Shown here one piece after another: positions 22,415-30,448 of a stretch of DNA of 30,448 nucleotides (positions are counted from its first letter, which is position 1; each line of letters opens with the position of its first letter). The stretch spans positions 1 to 30,448 of IMG/VR virus record IMGVR_UViG_3300049830_000130; one strand, written 5' to 3'. Below the pieces are notes generated by a model. The model was given only the letters and a program-made list of their open reading frames with translations, did not search any database and was not told the DNA's origin. The position numbers were made by a program, and so were the translations under genes. The stretch comes from a virus.

Positions 22415-23155
22415 ATGGCCGGTATGGGCAGTCTGATGGCACAACTTTTTGGCGGCGTAACTCCTCCCGCACAACAAGCTCCTGTGCAGGGTGCTAATAA
22501 TCCTACGCAAGTAACTAATCCTGGACAGCCTCTTCCGGGTAGTGATCCTGCTAATCCTGCTGCACCTGCAGGTTCTGTAGATGCTAATTCCACCCCTCTG
22601 GATGCATTTAAAGATATCTGGAATACTCCGGACAACACCAATACGGAAGCGACTGATTTCTTTGCTAAACTCGATCCTGCAAAGGTAATGGAGTCCGCAC
22701 GTAAGGTTAATTTTGCGGGAGGTGTTACTCCCGAATTGATGGCAAAAATTGCTGCTGGGGGACCGGAAGCAATTCAAGCTTTCCAGCAAGCTATCAACAA
22801 CTCCAGTCAACAAGTTTACGGGCGATCCACTGTCACTACTGCAGAGATCGTTAAAGCAGCTCTCGCTGAACAGCGTGAACAATTCCAGAAACAACTTCCT
22901 GGAATTATGAAGGGTATGAATCTTACCGATTCCCTTCAGACTGAAAATCCCCTCTACGCCAATCCCGCACTTGCTCCTTTAGTTGAAATGGCCAAGACTC
23001 AATTCTTGCAAAAGAATCCGACGGCCACTCAATCTGAAATCAAGCAGCAAGTAAATGACTTCATGAATGCCATGCAATCTGCATTGGCTCCGAAGCCGGT
23101 TAAGACTGCAGAGCAAAAAGCTGCAGAAACTGATTGGACTTCTTTCCTGGAATAA
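22415..23155 (+). CDS. scaffolding protein
   Basis: The protein has 246 residues. The N-terminus is Pro/Gln/Asn-rich and disordered (to about 65). Then come long helices with many charged and Gln residues (KLDPAKVMESARKVNF, AEIVKAALAEQREQFQKQL, EIKQQVNDFMNAMQSALA) and a C-terminal TDWTSFLE that could bind capsid protein. Low complexity, helical content and the place between portal and capsid genes are typical of scaffolds, which shape the procapsid and then leave. Confidence 0.75.
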   Translation: MAGMGSLMAQLFGGVTPPAQQAPVQGANNPTQVTNPGQPLPGSDPANPAAPAGSVDANSTPLDAFKDIWNTPDNTNTEATDFFAKLDPAKVMESARKVNFAGGVTPELMAKIAAGGPEAIQAFQQAINNSSQQVYGRSTVTTAEIVKAALAEQREQFQKQLPGIMKGMNLTDSLQTENPLYANPALAPLVEMAKTQFLQKNPTATQSEIKQQVNDFMNAMQSALAPKPVKTAEQKAAETDWTSFLE

Positions 23156-23214
23156 TTCTGAGCTGGTAATTCCAGTTATTAAATACTAATCCACTCTGTG
23201 GAAAAGGAAACTCT

Positions 23215-23874
23215 ATGTCTCTCGCAAAGTCTCTTATTTCTGACGGGAATTTTACTCGTCAGATTATGCAAGGTGATGTGCTTGCTGCAGCGGAAGTTTT
23301 TCCGGCAACTGTTGCAGGTAATGCTCCCACCATTACAGGTGCAATGTTAACTGCTACTATTATCCAACGTACTCCTAGCGCTGCGGCCACGGATACTCTG
23401 GATACTGCAGCTAACATTCTTGCTGCGCTTACTGCTGGTCCCGGTCTTACTGGTGTTCAGCCGGGCACTTCCTGGCGCGTTCGCTGGTACAACACGGCTG
23501 CGTTTGCAATCACTGTTACTGCTACTGCTAACACCGGTATGTCTGTCGCAGCTCCGACTGTGAATGCATCCAGTGTCAAGGATTACTTGGTAACTGTAGT
23601 CAATGGCACTCCGGCTAAGACCACTTCCGCAACTACTGTGAATGCCAGTGCAGTTATCAGCGGTGTCCCTGCTGCTGATTTGGCTGCACTTACTGTCGGT
23701 ATGGTTGTCACCAGTGCCAGTGCTGGCCAACAAGGTGCAACTATTCTTGCAGTTAATCTTGCTGCTGGTACTCTTACTCTGAGTGCAAATGCAACTAGCA
23801 CGAATGCCACTGCAATTGCGTATACCTTCTCGCCTGTCATTTCCCTTCAGGGTCTTGGCCAAGGTCTTCTGTAA
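23215..23874 (+). CDS. head decoration or head-fibre protein
   Basis: The protein has 219 residues. The N-terminus is short and helical (MSLAKSLISDGNFTRQIMQG), then come Ala/Thr/Val-rich beta repeats (GAMLTATIIQRTP, WRVRWYNTAAFAITVTATAN, VVTSASAGQQGATILAVNL). It lies directly before the major capsid gene. The middle section GVPAADLAALTVGMVVT resembles an Ig-like/insertion domain that also occurs in phage capsids. A decoration role is inferred from composition and position. Confidence 0.65.
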   Translation: MSLAKSLISDGNFTRQIMQGDVLAAAEVFPATVAGNAPTITGAMLTATIIQRTPSAAATDTLDTAANILAALTAGPGLTGVQPGTSWRVRWYNTAAFAITVTATANTGMSVAAPTVNASSVKDYLVTVVNGTPAKTTSATTVNASAVISGVPAADLAALTVGMVVTSASAGQQGATILAVNLAAGTLTLSANATSTNATAIAYTFSPVISLQGLGQGLL

Positions 23875-23911
23875 TAGCCTACAGAACTATTTACCTAACT
23901 AAGGAAACAAA

Positions 23912-25132
23912 ATGAGTGCTGGTATTTTTACCTCTGCAGGCCTTACTCAGGATCTGGCAAAGAAGTCGTTCGCAGGAATGATTACTCGCCTGATGCCTAA
24001 TGGCACTGCTCCGCTTTTTGGCATGACTTCCATGCTGAAGACGGAAACTGCTGTTGCTACTGAGCATGGTTTCTTCACCAAGACTATGCTCTTTCCGCAA
24101 CTTACCGTGTCGGCTGCCGGTCAAACTGCAACTGATACGACGTTCACTGTGACCAACACTAACAATATCCTTCCGGGTATGGTTATGCGTGTTGACTCCA
24201 CTGGCGAAAACATTCTGATCAATGCGATCGTCAGCGGTGTCAGCGTTAGTGTTGTGCGTGCTGTTGGCAATGTGGCAGCTCAGGCAGTTCCTGCTTCTAC
24301 GAATCTTTACCAAGTTGGTAACGCTTTCGAAGAAGCTTCGAATCGTCCGAACTCGCTGATTATCAATCCGGTTCGCATTACCAATCTGACCCAGATTTTC
24401 CGCAATACGTGGGCAATCTCGGATACGGTTCGTGCGACTCTGATGATTGCTGGCGACAGTAACGAAGCTGAAAGCAAGCAAGATTGTGCAGCGTTCCATG
24501 CTGCTGATATCGAAAAGGCTCTCTTCTTCGGCCAGAAATCCAGTGGTGTTCGTAATGGTCAGCCGTTCCGCACTATGGACGGTCTGATCAGTATCATTGG
24601 CAATCTGTCGTACTATCCTAGCTACTACAGTGCAGTCAACATCAACACTGCTGGCGGTACGACTACCTACACGCAGCTGGAAACTTTCCTGGATCCGGTT
24701 TTCAATCAAGCCACCGATCCGAAGGTTGCTAATGAACGAGTTCTGTTCGTTGGCGGTGCTGCTAAGCGCGTTCTGAATAACATCGGTCGCGTGAATGGTA
24801 CGTACTTTATTGCTGATGGCCAGACTTCCTACGGTCTGCAGTTCAGCACTTTCAAGACGACTCGCGGTACTTTCCGCATGATCGAACATCCGCTGTTTAA
24901 CTCCAACGCAAGCTGGGGCAAAATGGCAGTTGCTGTTGATCTGTCTAGTTTTGCTATTGCCTACCTCGGCGATCGTAAGACTCAGAATCGGGAATTCACG
25001 CAATCTGGTGATATTGCTGACAATGGCATGGATGCAGTGGGCGGTACGCTTACTACTGAACTTACCACAGTTATCAAGAATCCGCCGGCAAATGCAGTTA
25101 TCTACAATCTGACTGCGGCTGCTGTGGGCTAA
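23912..25132 (+). CDS. major capsid protein, DUF5309/SU10 type
   Basis: The protein has 406 residues. It begins MSAGIFTSAGLTQDLAKKSF. The segment NSLIINPVRITNLTQIFRNT with AISDTVRA, then AFHAADIEKALFFGQKSSG and QPFRTMDGL, is the signature region I know from DUF5309 capsid proteins (E-loop and spine helix of the HK97-type fold). A small insertion, about residues 70-130, is Thr/Val-rich and may be an added Ig-like domain. The codons are Gly/Ala/Thr-rich and look highly expressed. AAGGAA lies upstream of the ATG. Confidence 0.92.
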   Translation: MSAGIFTSAGLTQDLAKKSFAGMITRLMPNGTAPLFGMTSMLKTETAVATEHGFFTKTMLFPQLTVSAAGQTATDTTFTVTNTNNILPGMVMRVDSTGENILINAIVSGVSVSVVRAVGNVAAQAVPASTNLYQVGNAFEEASNRPNSLIINPVRITNLTQIFRNTWAISDTVRATLMIAGDSNEAESKQDCAAFHAADIEKALFFGQKSSGVRNGQPFRTMDGLISIIGNLSYYPSYYSAVNINTAGGTTTYTQLETFLDPVFNQATDPKVANERVLFVGGAAKRVLNNIGRVNGTYFIADGQTSYGLQFSTFKTTRGTFRMIEHPLFNSNASWGKMAVAVDLSSFAIAYLGDRKTQNREFTQSGDIADNGMDAVGGTLTTELTTVIKNPPANAVIYNLTAAAVG

Positions 25133-25159
25133 TTGCTCTTGGTCGGGGCTCCAGTTTCT

Positions 25160-25188
25160 GGTATCTTCTGGATTACGAAAAAGATACC
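25160..25188 (+). promoter_or_regulatory. hairpin after the capsid gene
   Basis: GGTATCTT and AAGATACC form a perfect 8-bp stem around a 13-base loop, with no T run after it. It may stabilise or mark processing of the capsid mRNA or reduce read-through to later genes. Confidence 0.5.
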
Positions 25189-25211
25189 ACAACCCAACCA
25201 AGGACACAATC

Positions 25212-25775
25212 ATGGCAACTCTCATTCCTGCACTGGCTGCTAGCCAAAAATCCGCTGAACCTGAAATCGCTAAGGCTCAGGAACAAATGGCTGCAACTTT
25301 CTCTGCTGAGCAAGAAAAGTCTGCACTTGCAAAGCAAGCACTTGCTGAACTGTTGGCATCGGGCGCCGAAGTTCAATTGCATGTTTATAAGAATCGTCTC
25401 CCTTCCTGTCACTATGTATTCAAGGACGGCAGTCAAGCAACCTTTGTAAAGGGTGTCTACAAGACTGCTAACTCTGTTGAGATTGAGCAGCTGGATAAGG
25501 AAGTTCGTTCGGGTCATCCGCATATCTTTATTGATAAGAATGAACCTGCAGTGATTTCCAGTACTGATGATGCCGATCCGATGGCTGCATTGCGAGCTAA
25601 GATTCGTGCAGAGATTCTTGCCGAAAATGCTCCGCGTGATCTTGGCAATAATCTGGATCCTGCAGATAAGAAACTCAACGCCGCAGGTACCGACCAAGTT
25701 GCACAGAATGTCAGCAACGGTGCAGCAGCTCTTATGCCGGCTGCCTTGCTTGCAGCTATGAGCAAGAACTCGTAG
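25212..25775 (+). CDS. small head protein, 187 aa
   Basis: It starts behind AAGGACACAATC. The N-terminus is helical and charged (PEIAKAQEQMAATFSAEQEK). The middle, HVYKNRLPSCHYVFKDGSQA, then FVKGVYKTANSVEIEQLDKE and GHPHIFID, is a pattern I have seen in proteins just after the capsid gene of podoviruses. The C-terminus is disordered and Ala-rich. It may be a capsid-associated or head-completion protein; the precise role is unknown. Confidence 0.75.
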   Translation: MATLIPALAASQKSAEPEIAKAQEQMAATFSAEQEKSALAKQALAELLASGAEVQLHVYKNRLPSCHYVFKDGSQATFVKGVYKTANSVEIEQLDKEVRSGHPHIFIDKNEPAVISSTDDADPMAALRAKIRAEILAENAPRDLGNNLDPADKKLNAAGTDQVAQNVSNGAAALMPAALLAAMSKNS

Positions 25776-25793
25776 TAACTAGGACACAGTAAA

Positions 25794-26393
25794 ATGACAC
25801 TTGCCGAACTGATTCAGGAAGTCTATACCCTGACTAATCGCCCGGATAGAGTTGCTGAAACAGCTTCGGCAATTCGTTCTGCCACAATGAAAGCGCACCA
25901 GTCTGATTACTATTACAAAGATATCTTCGAGACTGGAATTAATTTCGGAACCGCGAACTACCTAAATGATCTGGACTATCGTTCAATTATTCCTCTCTTC
26001 CGCGCTATTAAGTATTTTCGCAAGTATTCCTTAGGAAGCGATGGTACTTTCTCTCCTGGAAGAGAACTCGAATTATTGCAACCGAATGAAGTATTTGATA
26101 TTTACAAGTGCGCCAAGTCTGACATTTATTATGCAGCCGGCGCACAGATTCATATTAAGTCCAGTACTCAAGATCAGTACTATTTATTCGGTTGCTACCT
26201 GAACCCAAATATCACCGATACTGGATTCAATTCCTGGATTGCACTCGATCATCCCTATTGTATTATCTATGATGCAGTAGCTAGTGTATTTGCCAGTGTC
26301 GGCAAGGATGAAGAAGCTGCTAGGTATAAGCAATTGGTTGCTGAGCAAATCGGTATGCTCAAGACTTCAAACATTACGGCCGCTGGATACTAG
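25794..26393 (+). CDS. head-tail adaptor protein
   Basis: The protein has 199 residues. It begins with a helical segment (LAELIQEVYTLTNRPDRVAE) followed by TASAIRSATMKAHQSDYYY, then a beta-rich middle (FRAIKYFRKYSLGSDG, YYAAGAQIHIKSSTQDQYYL) and ends with a helix (GKDEEAARYKQLVAEQIG). This is the plan of podoviral adaptor proteins that bind under the portal and fix the tail, as in SU10-like phages. The position between head and tail genes supports it. Confidence 0.8.
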   Translation: MTLAELIQEVYTLTNRPDRVAETASAIRSATMKAHQSDYYYKDIFETGINFGTANYLNDLDYRSIIPLFRAIKYFRKYSLGSDGTFSPGRELELLQPNEVFDIYKCAKSDIYYAAGAQIHIKSSTQDQYYLFGCYLNPNITDTGFNSWIALDHPYCIIYDAVASVFASVGKDEEAARYKQLVAEQIGMLKTSNITAAGY

Positions 26394-26401
26394 GAATACA
26401 A

Positions 26402-28432
26402 ATGACTTCCTTATTTGGTAATACCTCCCAAATCCTAGCTAATGCTAGTGGCACTGTCCTGCAGCAACGATTAGCTTCGACTGCAGGACAAACTGTTTTT
26501 AACCTTACTGCATTTAATTACGTACCTGGTACCAGTTCTCTGATCGTTTTCATTAACGGTCAGAAGCAAACTCTCGGTATTGATTTCGTAGAAACATCTA
26601 CCAGTAGTTTTACTTTCACCAGTGCTCTTACTGCAGTTGATGTGGTAGATGTAATTGGTTTTCCTGATCTTACTCTTACTGCTAATATTGACTCTGGCTT
26701 ACGAGCTACTTTAGCATCTGCTGCTGGTGCTAGTACTATTGGCTTTGGTGCTACTTTTGTCGATCTTGCTATTACTGCATTGCAGGCACGCGCTACTGCA
26801 CTTGAAGCCAGTGCTGCTTATAGTGCCTATGCAGATGCAGAAAATATTGGTCAAATATTTATTAATCTCACCAATGCAATTGCTCAGGTTATTGATTGTC
26901 ACGGCGACTCTACGTTTTATGGGAGCGGTACTGGTGGGGTAGGTCAGGTAGCTAATCCGCCGCCCCAGACGTTACAGGCTACGATGAATAACTTTCTTGG
27001 AGCTAATAATCTTACCGTTAATAACAATGCATTAGGCGGCACTTCACTCAATCAAATGATTATCGGGAGTGATGGTTCTGGCAGCAGCTACGCAGCCAAG
27101 ATGTTAATTAGTACTGCTAAAGCTGTGTACTGTAACCACTGTGTAAATGATGCACAGGGACCGAATTCCACTACACTGGCAGTATATAGGAATAACCTCC
27201 TGAACTTTATCTACTTAACTCGTGCCGCAGGTAAAGTTCCTATTTTGGTAACTCCTCACCCTATTCTTGCTATCGGTTCTTTCGGAAGTGATGCTTGGGT
27301 TCAGGCTACTGCTATGTTCTGCATGGCAATGAAGGATATTGCATATAAGCATCAAGTGATCCTGGTAGATAATAATGCTATGTTCCACAAGATGCTTGGA
27401 GGCGGTAACTATCGGGCACTTGATATGTTCCCAGATGGTGCACATGCCAGTAATACTATTTATATCAAAGCCGGTGTTAACTTAGTTGAACCATTACTTG
27501 GTTCTCTAATTCCTACCCTGAGTACAGATGGACAGATTGCTAATGCATCTGAGAGTTTTATTCGTGGAACTAGTATTGCAAACAACTCTACAGTAACTGC
27601 TCGAAGCGGTGCTAGTAAGAATACTAGTGTTGCTACTAATGGTAGTATGAAAGTTCTTTTCCGAGTTCCTGAAGTTGGATTTGATTTGGGTGCACCTTCG
27701 CTCGGTATGAACTTGGATGGCAGCTCAGTAGGTGCTGCAATTAACAGTCAAACACTTAGTGGGTTTAGTGCAGCTTGGCCGCAGGAAAATGAAATTGTAG
27801 TACAACGTAATATTGATCCAGGTATTCACCAATTGACTATTACCAATACTGCAAGCGGTGCTATTGCTCTCAGTGGCATTAAACTTCGCAAGCGTTCTAG
27901 ACAAGCACTGCTGGCAAATGCTGCGGCCGTTCCTATTAATCGTATTCAAGTAGCTAGTAAGTTATCTCTCAGTGCCGCAACTACTGACCAGCTTTTTTTA
28001 GTAGATACAGTTGCTGCTTCACGCTTTGACTATCCTCTGCAAGTTGAGTGGACTAGTCAGATGCCAAAGATTTCTGGTGTGGTATTGTGCGGTGGACTGA
28101 TCGGTAATAATGTTGCACTCACAGGCCCCGAGAAGTTTATCTACGTAGCTCTCAATGCAAGTGGTTTTGTTACTGTATATGAAGCTACTGCACCTGGAAC
28201 TTATACTGCAACTGTACTTGGTGCTGTAGACTTAAGCGTCGCATCGCATACGTATAGAGTTGTACTAAGTGCAGTCAATCCTGGTACTTGTACTGTATAC
28301 GTAGATGATGCAGCAATTGGCAGTCCAGTATCACTTACTCAACCTCATTTAGGCGGTCTACTGGGTGTTTGGAAAAACACTACTGCAGCTATCTTGAATG
28401 TGTATGATCTGTCTATCGGCTACGCAAACTAA
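26402..28432 (+). CDS. tail fibre or spike with SGNH esterase domain
   Basis: The protein has 676 residues. The N-terminal domain (1-90: TVFNLTAFNYVPGTSSLIVF, then INGQKQTLGIDF) is a common fibre attachment module. A helical stalk covers about 95-150. The SGNH hydrolase domain has block I CHGDS (S170 nucleophile), block II ALGGTSL (G212), block III CNHCVND (N249) and block V DGAHAS (D345, H348). The C-terminal part (about 400-676) is beta-rich with a LamG-like end. It would deacetylate or cleave ester groups of surface sugars during adsorption. GGAA precedes the ATG. Confidence 0.88.
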   Translation: MTSLFGNTSQILANASGTVLQQRLASTAGQTVFNLTAFNYVPGTSSLIVFINGQKQTLGIDFVETSTSSFTFTSALTAVDVVDVIGFPDLTLTANIDSGLRATLASAAGASTIGFGATFVDLAITALQARATALEASAAYSAYADAENIGQIFINLTNAIAQVIDCHGDSTFYGSGTGGVGQVANPPPQTLQATMNNFLGANNLTVNNNALGGTSLNQMIIGSDGSGSSYAAKMLISTAKAVYCNHCVNDAQGPNSTTLAVYRNNLLNFIYLTRAAGKVPILVTPHPILAIGSFGSDAWVQATAMFCMAMKDIAYKHQVILVDNNAMFHKMLGGGNYRALDMFPDGAHASNTIYIKAGVNLVEPLLGSLIPTLSTDGQIANASESFIRGTSIANNSTVTARSGASKNTSVATNGSMKVLFRVPEVGFDLGAPSLGMNLDGSSVGAAINSQTLSGFSAAWPQENEIVVQRNIDPGIHQLTITNTASGAIALSGIKLRKRSRQALLANAAAVPINRIQVASKLSLSAATTDQLFLVDTVAASRFDYPLQVEWTSQMPKISGVVLCGGLIGNNVALTGPEKFIYVALNASGFVTVYEATAPGTYTATVLGAVDLSVASHTYRVVLSAVNPGTCTVYVDDAAIGSPVSLTQPHLGGLLGVWKNTTAAILNVYDLSIGYAN

Positions 28433-28441
28433 GGAAATGCT

Positions 28442-28720
28442 ATGACTACTAAAGATCAAGGATCAACTCTTCCAGCATTTCCTTCTCCTAGTACTCAGGT
28501 AGGCGGAATTAAGACCGTCGGTACTGCAGTATTTACGGGCGGCCTAACTGTTACAGTGCCACTTCCTACTGCAGAAGCAGATACTGCATATAAAATCTTT
28601 ATTACTCCTAATGCTACAGCTAATAGGTATGCAGTTACTTCCAAGACTACTACTAGCTTTGTAATTAGTTCCAGTGCTGCATCTACTGATTCCGTTGACT
28701 GGATGCTCTTGGTTCATTAA
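28442..28720 (+). CDS. small fibre-associated beta protein, 92 aa
   Basis: AAGGAAATGCT precedes the ATG. The protein is Thr/Ser/Val-rich with strands (GGIKTVGTAVFTGGLTVTV, AYKIFITPNATANRYAV, FVISSSAASTDSVDWMLLV). The last segment is typical of small fibre-tip or trimerising beta-sandwich proteins that follow fibre genes. A receptor-binding or fibre-assembly role is inferred from the neighbour. Confidence 0.65.
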   Translation: MTTKDQGSTLPAFPSPSTQVGGIKTVGTAVFTGGLTVTVPLPTAEADTAYKIFITPNATANRYAVTSKTTTSFVISSSAASTDSVDWMLLVH

Positions 28721-28738
28721 TACCTAGGAAAAGATAAC

Positions 28739-30448
28739 ATGAGTCAAATTACTTCCCGCATTAATCTGAGTGCTCGTACTTTCCCGCTAGTTGCTCAGAA
28801 CTGGGGACGTACTATCATGGTATCTCAGTCTCCTGATAATAACTTTAACCGTCAAGTACAGAGTACTCAAGATAGTGACCATGATGTAGGTATTCCTCAG
28901 GTATACTATTGCCATAATGTGATGCCGCATGCTCAAGGATTCCAGAGTATTGGCTATGAAACTATCCTTAATCCAGCAGTCACTGTACCGAATACTACCT
29001 TCTCCTACATTCTAGACCTGCAGGATGACTTTGGTAGATTTGCACTACTGGCTATCTGCACTGATGGTAGCTGGTATACTTGGGAATCTAGCTTACTTGG
29101 CTGGCAATTGCAGTTTGTATCTACTGCACCTACCGCTAGGGTATATGCTACCTATATCAGCGGCATCACATACGTACTGCAGAAGAATTATAAACTCTGC
29201 ACCTACAACTGGACCACGCACGGGTTTGATAATCAAGTATTCACTGCATTGGATATCTCTGCAGTAGATGGCATCACTAGTAGTTTCGGCTACATGATTG
29301 CTTGGAATAGTACTAACCCTGGCTACACATTTGCAGTTACTTCTACTAGCGGTAGTGCTGACCTGAGTGCAATCACCATCGGCACAATCATTCCCCGGGC
29401 CGGCGATGCAGTAACTATCACGAACTTCCCTGCTGGAACCACTATCTCCAGTGTGAACTATACCACTGGCGTAGTGACTCTCAGTAATGTAGCAACCGCT
29501 ACTGGTGCAACTTCCTTAGTCAAGGCAACCAGTCCGGGTGCAGTATACTGGTCCAGTACAATTAGCGAACTTGATTTCACTCCCAGCCTTATCACGGGTA
29601 GCGGGGGCGGCGAAATCCAGGCAGCTGACGGACCTATTACATTCTGCCTACCGCACACTAAAGGCTTCATTGTATACACTACAGATAATGCAGTAGGTGG
29701 CACGTACTCTGGAAATGCTCAATATCCATTTGATTTCCAGGCAATTGTAGGTAGCGGCGGCATCAGTAACTTTGACCAGATTACTCAGGAAGGTGATACT
29801 GGAAATCACTATGCATACACCACGAATGGTATGCAACTTATCAGTATGGGTTCTGCTACCACTACCCTGACTGATGTCACCGATTTTATCAGCGGTAAGC
29901 TATTTGAGGACTTTGATGATATCAATAAGATCTTCACGCTCACTCGGCTATCTGCAACCCTAGTAAAAAAGATCTGTATTGTATCCTCCCGATACCTTAT
30001 CATTTCCTACGGTATCCTGTCTCTAACCCATGCGCTAGTGTACGATCTAATCACTCAGCGCTTCGGTAAACTAAAGGTTAATCATGTTAACGTCTTTGAA
30101 GTTTCACCTCAGATTGTATCTAGCACTATTACTGATTTACCTCGTCAGAGTATTGGACTTCTTCAAGCGAACGGTACGTGTGTGAGTGTGAGTTTTGACG
30201 TACTGAATCCAGCCAGTAACGGTACTCTCATTCTTGGTAAGTATCAGTATGTGCGAGCTCGCACTCTCATTCTGGATGAAATCTTCATTGAGAACGTATA
30301 CAATGAAGTTACCTTCAACCTGAATGTGATGACCTCGCTGGACGGTAAGACTTACAGCAGCATCCGTGCCCCGTATCTGGCTAATAGCGCGGGCGGCCAA
30401 AGTCAATATAAGTGCAGAGAAGAAGGTATCAATCACTCGCTGTTACTG
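28739..30448 (+). CDS. large tail protein (nozzle/knob-like), 3' end missing
   Basis: The frame is open from the ATG at 28739 (AGGAAAAG upstream) to the window edge, at least 570 codons with no stop. It begins MSQITSRINLSARTFPLVAQ. It is rich in repeated beta blades (FGRFALLAICTDGSWYTWES, NYKLCTYNWTTHGFDNQVF, KGFIVYTTDNAVGG, YAYTTNGMQLISMG, YLIISYGILSLTHALVYD), suggesting a beta-propeller as in tail nozzle or tail-knob proteins of short-tailed phages. Thr/Val-rich segments near 210-250 resemble an inserted Ig-like domain. It follows adaptor and fibre genes. The family is not proven. Confidence 0.65.
   Translation, partial: MSQITSRINLSARTFPLVAQNWGRTIMVSQSPDNNFNRQVQSTQDSDHDVGIPQVYYCHNVMPHAQGFQSIGYETILNPAVTVPNTTFSYILDLQDDFGRFALLAICTDGSWYTWESSLLGWQLQFVSTAPTARVYATYISGITYVLQKNYKLCTYNWTTHGFDNQVFTALDISAVDGITSSFGYMIAWNSTNPGYTFAVTSTSGSADLSAITIGTIIPRAGDAVTITNFPAGTTISSVNYTTGVVTLSNVATATGATSLVKATSPGAVYWSSTISELDFTPSLITGSGGGEIQAADGPITFCLPHTKGFIVYTTDNAVGGTYSGNAQYPFDFQAIVGSGGISNFDQITQEGDTGNHYAYTTNGMQLISMGSATTTLTDVTDFISGKLFEDFDDINKIFTLTRLSATLVKKICIVSSRYLIISYGILSLTHALVYDLITQRFGKLKVNHVNVFEVSPQIVSSTITDLPRQSIGLLQANGTCVSVSFDVLNPASNGTLILGKYQYVRARTLILDEIFIENVYNEVTFNLNVMTSLDGKTYSSIRAPYLANSAGGQSQYKCREEGINHSLLL

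Noticed and set aside
25160-25188. Terminator after the capsid gene
   Set aside because: The stem is perfect but no T run follows, so I list it only as a hairpin.
23891-25225. 444-aa minus-strand frame over the capsid gene
   Set aside because: It is a shadow of the highly biased capsid codons; the plus strand encodes the capsid protein.
1-30448. Prophage signs (integrase, repressor, att sites), CRISPR array, diversity-generating retroelement
   Set aside because: No such gene or repeat pattern is seen; absence outside the window is unknown.

Overview
The window is part of a tailed-phage genome, most likely a podovirus infecting a Gram-negative (probably proteobacterial) host. The evidence is a terminase–portal–scaffold–capsid–adaptor series with a DUF5309/SU10-type major capsid protein, a family A DNA polymerase, SD-led tightly overlapping genes on two divergent blocks, sigma70-like promoters and a perfect DnaA box. 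I see no integrase, repressor, CRISPR array or insertion sequence. Host and lifestyle are inferences. Both window ends cut through genes.

Left block (1 to about 16670, all minus strand, transcribed leftwards): early and replication genes. From its promoter-proximal end it has a run of small unknown proteins (including an alanine-rich hexanucleotide-repeat protein and a 56-residue membrane protein), a 351-residue unknown protein and a RecD/Dda-type SF1 helicase. Next come a 231-residue unknown protein behind its own strong promoter and a repeat-rich gap. A recombination set follows: a PD-(D/E)XK nuclease with possible Fe-S cysteines and a Sak4-like ATPase. Then come a DUF6378-like protein, a possible ssDNA-binding protein, tRNA-Leu(UAA), DNA polymerase I with 3'-5' exonuclease, an HNH-AP2 homing-type endonuclease, and a truncated DUF3987-like helicase/primase ATPase. 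Two good sigma70 promoters (near 9460 and 14690) read leftwards.

Centre (about 14700-15110 and 16670-17290): gene-poor DNA with marked structure. It holds a 100-bp element with 20-bp inverted arms, three 9-bp iteron-like repeats framed by inverted repeats, DnaA-like boxes, AT-rich stretches, an 11-bp perfect inverted repeat and a boxA-like sequence. These are candidates for the replication origin and for early control.

Right block (17295 to the end, plus strand): virion genes in packaging order. They are small terminase, a small overlapping gene, large terminase, portal, two small proteins, scaffold, a decoration-like protein, major capsid, a small head protein, a head-tail adaptor, a tail fibre with an SGNH esterase domain, a small fibre-like protein, and a large tail protein that runs off the window.

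The most unusual signal cuts across both blocks. Several otherwise unrelated proteins begin MG[LI]x[SA] (two share MGLNS.KL..IRA), and several carry an LGF motif, three of them at the extreme C-terminus. This looks like a shared set of docking peptides or localisation tags.
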